From JBKEDF01 sp047975325 (lineage in GTDB: Bacteria; Pseudomonadota; Alphaproteobacteria; Rhodobacterales; Rhodobacteraceae), in contig JBKEDF010000056.1 in the NCBI GenBank assembly GCA_047975325.1, forward strand, positions 1 to 64,000: a DNA stretch of 64,000 bases. Reading direction: 5' to 3'. Numbering within the stretch: position 1 is the first letter of the stretch; each line of letters starts with the position of its first letter. This document shows positions 59,122-64,000 of this stretch, piece by piece. The translations under genes were made by a program, and so were the position numbers. The notes below the pieces were generated by a model. It saw nothing but the letters and a program-made list of their open reading frames with translations, was not told the DNA's origin and ran no database searches.

Positions 59122-61479
59122 CTACCCGGCCATCAGGCTTGGGACGATAGTGACAACCCCCGGGAACAGATAGAGCAGCAAAAGCGCCAGCATCTGAATG
59201 AACACGAAAGGCAGCACCCCGCGATAGATATGCGCCGTCGTGACTTCCGGTGGCGCAACCCCGCGCAGATAGAAAAGTGCAAAGCCAAAGGGCGGGGTCA
59301 GGAAGGACGTCTGCAAGTTCACCGTAATCATGATAGTGACCCAGCTGGGGTCAAATGTCCCGCCATATATCACCGGCCCCACAATGGGCACGACGATATA
59401 GATGATCTCCAGAAAGTCGAGCACGAAGCCCAGCACGAACAGCACAGCCATGACAATCAGAAAAACTGTAAGTTCACTGTCAAAGCTGCGCAGGAAGCTC
59501 TGGATGTAATGCTCCCCCCCAAAGGAAATGAGCACCAGGTTCAGCACCTGACTACCGATCAGTATGGCAAAGACCATGGAAGTGACCTTGGCGGTTTCCC
59601 GCACGACCGGTGTCAGTATCGAATAGCGCCAGAGCACCCAGCAGGCATAAAGCAGACCAAAGATCGCAAAGGAATAACTGGCCTGCGCCACCCCCCAGGC
59701 GATCCATTGTTCGGTCGTGGTCCCGATCATCCGCACGCGCAGGTCGAAATTCACTCCGACAAGAACCATGATGACAATGGCGAAGGCCGTCATGAGGATG
59801 ATCCGCCCCGAGTGGCCTTCATCGCCCAGCCTGCGATAGGCAGCCAGCAACAACGCACCACCTGCCCCAAGCGCCGAAGCAGGCGTTGGGTTGGTGATCC
59901 CCCCGAGGATGGAACCCAATACCGCGATAATCAGCACCAGCGGCGGGAAGACCACCCGGATCAGATCATTCCGGGACAGAAGCCGAATGGCCGCTATCAG
60001 TCCGTAAAGCGTGATAACAAAGGGCAGCGCCAGAAGCAGTATCGATACGCCCGGCGAAGTATCAGGCCAGATAAGGAACGCATCGGTCAGCAAGGCCAGC
60101 ACCACCCCGCCAAGCCCGATCCAGAGTGGTCGATGATCCCCGGATGGCCCAACGCCACGTGCTGTTGTCAGGGTCAGCGCGCAGATCAGAAAGAGGATCG
60201 CAACCCCTTCGCCGATTGGCGCCCGGGAGGCATATTGCTCAGCCCGGGCCTTGGCCAGTTCCTCCACATTCAGGGCATGGGCCTGTTCAACCCCGCCTGC
60301 CGCATCGATCTCGGCCTGCTGTGCCACGGAGCGATCCCATTTTTCCTGCCCATGCAGGTTAATCATGCTCGCCTTGCATTGTTCGGAAACCCGGGTTCGC
60401 AGTTCCGCGGCCTGTCCGGCATCGGAATAGGTATCCACGGAAAGATCCTGATTGCCGATCAGCCCGACCTGCATTGACAGAAGAACCCCAGCGACAAGCC
60501 CGATCGGCACCCAGAGGAACCATGTCAACCCTTCACGCCGGGTGATGATCTCCCCCCGGCCACTGCCCTCAAGCTGCACCGCGGGTGCCTTGGAAGGGTT
60601 CAGCAACGCATACCCAAAGGCATAGGCCGCATAGAGCCCGGCCAGCAGGACCCCCGGCAGCATAGCGGCCTGAAACAGTGTTCCGACCGAAATGACCGCC
60701 GCATTGCCCAGATATGTCAACGCATCCGAACAGCCCGCTGCCTGAGCCCGGATTTCCTGCCCTGCAGCAAAAAGATCTCCCGCCATGGTCCCCAGCAAAA
60801 CGATCACGATTGAGGGCGGGATGATCTGCCCCAGCGTACCCGAGGCGGAAATGACCCCGGTGGCCAGTTGCGGCGAATACCCCGCCCGAAGCATCGTGGG
60901 CAGGCTCAGAAGCCCCATGGTCACCACCGTTGCCCCGACAATCCCGGTGGAGGCGGCCAGAAATGCCCCCACCACGACAACTGCCACGGCCAGCCCGCCC
61001 GGCAATGGCCCGAAAACCCGCGCCATGGTCGTCAGCAGATCATTGGCGATGCGGGACCGTTCCAAGGTGATCCCCATCATCACGAACATCAATACCGCCA
61101 GCAGGGTTTCGATCGAGGCCCCCGCGATGACGCGATCATTCATACGGTTGACGATAAAAGAAAGGTTGCGATCCAACGCCACCTCCCACCCCTGCGGGAA
61201 AAGCGGCTGCGCCACCATCGGCAGGTCAGGATATCTGAAATGGGTGATGTCGATCTGCGCCACACCCTGCGTAACCAGATCACGATAGGCCTGTGAGGCA
61301 GTATCCACCGCCTCATGAACCAATATGCCGGAGCTATCGAGGGCTGCGATGATCGCAAAGGAGATCACCCCCGCCCCGCCAATTGCGAAGGCCACCGGAA
61401 AGCCTGACAGGATCCCCCCAAGCAGGCAGAGGAAAACGATGATCAGGCCAATCTCGACCCCGTCCAGTCCAAACAGCAT
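59122..61479 (-). CDS. dctM: TRAP transporter large permease subunit (extended DctM)
   Basis: The 785-residue permease is nearly twice the usual DctM length (about 430). Conserved DctM segments are GTLGQIIPPSIVIVLLG and the C-terminal SFLTPPFGFALFYLRGV. Between them, a hydrophilic stretch (about 375-445, SEQCKASMINLHGQEKWDRS and following) and extra helices are inserted. An early hydrophilic segment of roughly 60 residues (about 75-125) adds a large periplasmic loop. ATG 61479 was chosen from the MLFGLDGVEIGL start. It is third in the dctP-dctQ-dctM operon. Confidence 0.92.
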   Translation of the reverse strand: MLFGLDGVEIGLIIVFLCLLGGILSGFPVAFAIGGAGVISFAIIAALDSSGILVHEAVDTASQAYRDLVTQGVAQIDITHFRYPDLPMVAQPLFPQGWEVALDRNLSFIVNRMNDRVIAGASIETLLAVLMFVMMGITLERSRIANDLLTTMARVFGPLPGGLAVAVVVVGAFLAASTGIVGATVVTMGLLSLPTMLRAGYSPQLATGVISASGTLGQIIPPSIVIVLLGTMAGDLFAAGQEIRAQAAGCSDALTYLGNAAVISVGTLFQAAMLPGVLLAGLYAAYAFGYALLNPSKAPAVQLEGSGRGEIITRREGLTWFLWVPIGLVAGVLLSMQVGLIGNQDLSVDTYSDAGQAAELRTRVSEQCKASMINLHGQEKWDRSVAQQAEIDAAGGVEQAHALNVEELAKARAEQYASRAPIGEGVAILFLICALTLTTARGVGPSGDHRPLWIGLGGVVLALLTDAFLIWPDTSPGVSILLLALPFVITLYGLIAAIRLLSRNDLIRVVFPPLVLIIAVLGSILGGITNPTPASALGAGGALLLAAYRRLGDEGHSGRIILMTAFAIVIMVLVGVNFDLRVRMIGTTTEQWIAWGVAQASYSFAIFGLLYACWVLWRYSILTPVVRETAKVTSMVFAILIGSQVLNLVLISFGGEHYIQSFLRSFDSELTVFLIVMAVLFVLGFVLDFLEIIYIVVPIVGPVIYGGTFDPSWVTIMITVNLQTSFLTPPFGFALFYLRGVAPPEVTTAHIYRGVLPFVFIQMLALLLLYLFPGVVTIVPSLMAG

Positions 61480-61495
61480 ATCCCTACCCCTGCCC

Positions 61496-62413
61496 TTATT
61501 GCGGCCCTGCGACAGCCTTGCCGTCGCGATTGTCGAGATCAAGGTATCTGCCTTCGTTCTCGGGTCCTTCCCGCCATTCCAGAAGACCGCGATAGAAAAC
61601 CGCTACGGCCTGCAACAGAACAAGGAAACAGAATGCCAGCATCAGGATCTTGAAAAGAAAATAGGCGTCGAAACCATTGGGAGAAAAACCGATGGTTTCG
61701 ACATTCCAGCGCATCAGCTTGCCCTTGCGCAAGACCATTTCCGCACTGTCCGAGGCCGATATCTTGGGCGTTACCAGATGGCGCCACATGAAAAACCAGG
61801 CATAGATCCAGGTCAGCAGTGCCGCAGGGATCATGAGGATCAACGCCCCCAGCATATCGATCACCCGCTTGGCGCGAAAACCCAGATTGGCATAGATCAG
61901 ATCGACCCGCACATGACTGCCCTGCACATAGGTATAGCTGATGCAGAGGCAGACAATCATCGCGTTATAGAGCCTGAGTTCCTCCGACCACCAGCTCAGG
62001 TCATGGGAAATCAGCGTGAACCCGTCCCAGAGCCTGTATCCGAAAGGTGCAAAAGGGCCAAATTCAATGGAGGGCACACGGAAGATCCGCTGCAGGAAGA
62101 CCACGATGATCTGTTGCAACACCATCAGCAGGCCGACCCAGGCCACCCCGCGCCCCATGGTGTTGGCAAACCATTCCAATCCACGAACAACGCCCCACAT
62201 TACCGCCCGTTTCCAAAGCCCGACCACAGTCAGGATCAGAAGTCCGGTAAGGCAGACGAAGAAAAGTTCCTGCGATGCGCCGTAATAGATGAACCGCGCC
62301 AGCGATTCCTTGTTCGACCAGTCCAGCCAGGCACCCGGATTGACGATGGCCTTGAAGAAACTGGTGAAAGACAACGCTATATTGCTGAAAAACCATGAAA
62401 TGCCGTCCAGCAT
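61496..62413 (-). CDS. dctQ: TRAP transporter small permease subunit (extended DctQ)
   Basis: The 305-residue protein is the four-helix TRAP small subunit with long extensions (usual length about 160-200). Helices near SQELFFVCLTGLLILTVVG, VAWVGLLMVLQQIIVVFL, YNAMIVCLCISYTYVQGSHV and LGALILMIPAALLTWIYAWF are clear, and VQGSHVRVDLIY is a DctQ landmark. It ends 16 bases before the large subunit. A strong GC hairpin lies between it and dctP. Confidence 0.9.
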   Translation of the reverse strand: MLDGISWFFSNIALSFTSFFKAIVNPGAWLDWSNKESLARFIYYGASQELFFVCLTGLLILTVVGLWKRAVMWGVVRGLEWFANTMGRGVAWVGLLMVLQQIIVVFLQRIFRVPSIEFGPFAPFGYRLWDGFTLISHDLSWWSEELRLYNAMIVCLCISYTYVQGSHVRVDLIYANLGFRAKRVIDMLGALILMIPAALLTWIYAWFFMWRHLVTPKISASDSAEMVLRKGKLMRWNVETIGFSPNGFDAYFLFKILMLAFCFLVLLQAVAVFYRGLLEWREGPENEGRYLDLDNRDGKAVAGPQ

Positions 62414-62473
62414 TTCTTACTCCCCATTCCGCGCTTGATTGGTTGCGGGTTCTTGTCCGACCCTTGGCAGGTT

Positions 62474-62493
62474 CCCGGCCCGGAAGGGCCGGG
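62474..62493 (-). other. GC hairpin between dctP and dctQ
   Basis: CCCGGCCC (62474-62481) and GGGCCGGG (62486-62493) form a perfect 8-base stem with a four-base loop in the 115-base spacer. With no T-tract, it more likely stabilises the upstream dctP message, or partly blocks read-through, than terminates transcription. That fits more binding protein than permease. Confidence 0.55.
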
Positions 62494-62528
62494 ATGATCA
62501 CGAAGCAAACTCCGTGCGAATGCGCCGG

Positions 62529-63617
62529 TCAGATTTGCATGACCCGGTTGCGTTCGGCTGCGAACTTGCCTTCCGATTTCTGGCCCCAGCTTGCGGATTT
62601 GCGCAGCGAGGCCTGATAGCTTTCGTAGAATTCCTTGTAGATGTCATCACCCATCGGTTCCGCCACGACCTCGGCGGCGGCCTGGCCGAACGCATCCCAG
62701 ACGGCTTCGGGGAATTCCAGAACTTTCACACCCGCACCCTGCAGGCGCTGAAGCGCGGCTGCGTTATTTGCCATGAAGGCCGACATCGTCCAGAGATTGC
62801 TGGCCTGGGCCGCGCGTTCAGCAATCTTCTGCTGTGCTGGCGTGAGGCTATCGTAAAGTTCCCGGTTGAGGGCCAGTGACAGGCCGGGGCCCGGTTCATG
62901 GAAACCCGCAGTATAGTAGAACTTGGTGATTTCCTGAAAACCCGCCTTCTCATCCGCCCAGGGGCCAATCCATTCGGTGCCATCAAGCGCACCGGAGGAC
63001 AGCGCCTGATAAACCTCACCGCCCGGCAGGTTTTGAACAGAGGCGCCAAGCTTGCCAAGCACCTGTCCGCCCTGCCCCGGCATCCGGAAACGCAGACCCT
63101 GAAAATCCTCGGGGCTGTTGATTTCCTTGCGGAACCAGCCCCCTGATTGCGGCCCGGTATTGCCTGCCATGAACATCTTCAATCCAAAGATTTCAGCAAC
63201 CGTATCCTGCAGTTCCATCCCGCCATCATGGTAATACCAGTTCGACAGTTCCATGAAATTCATGCCGAAGGGGATCTGCGACCAGAAGGAAATTGCCGGA
63301 TGCTGGCTGAGGAAATAGTAATCCACGCCGTGATACATGTCGGCCTGACCGGCGGATACGGCATCGAACACCTCGAAAGCACCAACGAGTTCCCCCGCCG
63401 CTTTCACATCAACGGTCAACTGGCCGTCGCTCATCTCGGTAATCGAGTCAGCTACAAGTTGCGCCGAATCGTGAACTCCGGCCGCGCCACGACCCCATGT
63501 CGTAACCATGGTCAGGGTTCGGTTGCCCTGGGCATAAAGCGGGGCGGCAAGCGTGGAAGCCGCTGCTACGGTTGTGCCACCCAGTGCAGCCTTGGTCAGA
63601 AACGAACGACGATCCAT
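62529..63617 (-). CDS. dctP: TRAP transporter substrate-binding protein, TakP-like
   Basis: The 362-residue protein has an N-terminal MDRRSFLTKAALGG, a Tat-like twin-arginine start. The mature domain opens TLTMVTTWGRGAAGVH and contains AGELVGAFEVFDAVSAGQAD, AGNTGPQSGGWF, RMPGQGGQVLGK and TEWIGPWADEK. These match TakP of Rhodobacter sphaeroides, which binds 2-oxoacids such as pyruvate, so the probable substrate class is short 2-oxo acids. AGGAAGGAG precedes the ATG. It heads the leftward dctP-dctQ-dctM operon. Confidence 0.93.
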   Translation of the reverse strand: MDRRSFLTKAALGGTTVAAASTLAAPLYAQGNRTLTMVTTWGRGAAGVHDSAQLVADSITEMSDGQLTVDVKAAGELVGAFEVFDAVSAGQADMYHGVDYYFLSQHPAISFWSQIPFGMNFMELSNWYYHDGGMELQDTVAEIFGLKMFMAGNTGPQSGGWFRKEINSPEDFQGLRFRMPGQGGQVLGKLGASVQNLPGGEVYQALSSGALDGTEWIGPWADEKAGFQEITKFYYTAGFHEPGPGLSLALNRELYDSLTPAQQKIAERAAQASNLWTMSAFMANNAAALQRLQGAGVKVLEFPEAVWDAFGQAAAEVVAEPMGDDIYKEFYESYQASLRKSASWGQKSEGKFAAERNRVMQI

Positions 63618-63988
63618 CCGGTATCTCCTTCCTGTTTATTCCGGCTCGTTCCTTCCGAACGAGGTGCCTGTTACAGCACAGCACGCTAACTGCAGGACGC
63701 CTTGAGGGGAATAGCAATTGCGAGGCCCCCTTCTGCGAACAGGAAATTTTATTGCGTGGGCAGCTGAAATACGCGCATGCATCATGCTTCGCCATTATTC
63801 AAACACGGCCCACCTTGTCATGAAACCAACGAATCATGCATTTATATTTCAAAAAGTTACGCAAAATAGTATTTTTTGAGCAACATTCGCAAAGAGATTC
63901 CGCCATCTGCGGCAATTTATTCCTCATTTTGGTGGTTGACGCGCCTCAAGGCCCGCCCTAAGGTCGCCGCGTCTTCAAGGGGTTGATC
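63618..63988. other. Divergent regulatory region at the right end
   Basis: This 371-base gap separates dctP from the rightward gene. It is AT-richer than the neighbouring genes around 63720-63900. GCATG (63774-63778) and CATGC (63782-63786) form a short inverted repeat, and ATGCAT recurs near 63835. A good promoter for the rightward gene is at 63936-63964. No gene was recognised within it, and no clear dctP promoter stands out. Confidence 0.6.
63936..63964 (+). promoter_or_regulatory. Promoter for the rightward gene at the window edge
   Basis: TTGACG (63936-63941), a 17-base spacer and TAAGGT (63959-63964) precede the start codon at 63989 by about 25 bases. AAGGGG (63977-63982) supplies a ribosome-binding site. 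Confidence 0.6.
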
Positions 63989-64000
63989 ATGGAAATTCTT
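63989..64000 (+). CDS. First four codons of a rightward gene (truncated by the window)
   Basis: ATG GAA ATT CTT (MEIL) follows AAGGGG by 6 bases and a good promoter. Four residues are too few for identification. A MEIL start is seen in TerC-type membrane proteins among others, but this is only a guess. Confidence 0.6.

Noticed and set aside
58993..60477. 494-residue rightward ORF antisense to dctM
   Set aside because: The composition is rich in His, Gln, Arg and Pro, as expected for antisense of a hydrophobic protein. The opposite strand encodes a clear TRAP permease.
63774..63786. Whether the short GCATG/CATGC repeat marks a mobile element end
   Set aside because: It is a 5-base repeat with no transposase, target duplication or matching copy nearby.

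Overview
The window looks like a chromosomal segment of an alphaproteobacterium of the Rhodobacteraceae. The DNA is GC-rich and densely packed. Many of its products are typical of that family: a BioMNY biotin transporter, a bacterial arginyltransferase, Usg, DUF2125 and DUF2852 proteins, a RibBA with a degenerate second half, and very large TRAP permease subunits. No rRNA, tRNA, insertion sequence, prophage or CRISPR array was seen. It reads as core and metabolic genome rather than a mobile region, and most of it is confidently assignable.

Layout, 1-23 kb: the 5' end of pntA; a membrane methyltransferase; tryptophan catabolism (kynU, a GNAT acetyltransferase, kynA); an L,D-transpeptidase lipoprotein; a MATE exporter; thiamine pyrophosphokinase; a 568-residue Rhodobacteraceae-type unknown; an inositol-phosphatase-family enzyme with PmbA; a DUF2125 protein; an SDR; the thiBPQ thiamine transporter under a TPP riboswitch; the ATP-grasp / alpha-E / transglutaminase trio; ccmF-ccmH; and usg.

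Layout, 23-43 kb: gyrA, trmFO-gluQRS, a riboflavin block (ribE, a small conserved ORF, ribBA, ribH, nusB), a capsule-type block (kpsS, an outer-membrane export lipoprotein, kpsC), a MarR regulator, sdhE, an aspartate-type aminotransferase, a VOC protein, a small unknown, an acetylornithine/GABA-type aminotransferase, a glycine-zipper lipoprotein and bioMNY.

Layout, 43-64 kb: suhB with a compact AMP-dependent ligase translationally coupled to an atypical thiolase. These converge end to end on a cyclase - MarR - iorA - iorB unit that probably handles aryl- or indole-pyruvate. Then come glnE, ybaK, DUF2852, RDD, ate (bpt), an FMN glutamate-synthase-like protein, a three-gene TRAP transporter (dctP-dctQ-dctM) whose binding protein resembles the 2-oxoacid protein TakP, and the first codons of a rightward gene.

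The most unusual signals are four. First, a thiolase lacks two conserved active-site residues and sits beside an N-terminally short AMP ligase with altered motifs. Second, a textbook intrinsic terminator lies inside the first codons of kpsC. Third, a palindrome overlaps the -35 box of the cyclase-MarR-iorAB promoter. Fourth, the ATP-grasp/alpha-E/transglutaminase operon is a widespread system whose substrate is poorly understood. Start codons were re-chosen from ribosome-binding sites and family N-termini. Promoters and operators are eye-picked and carry low to moderate confidence.
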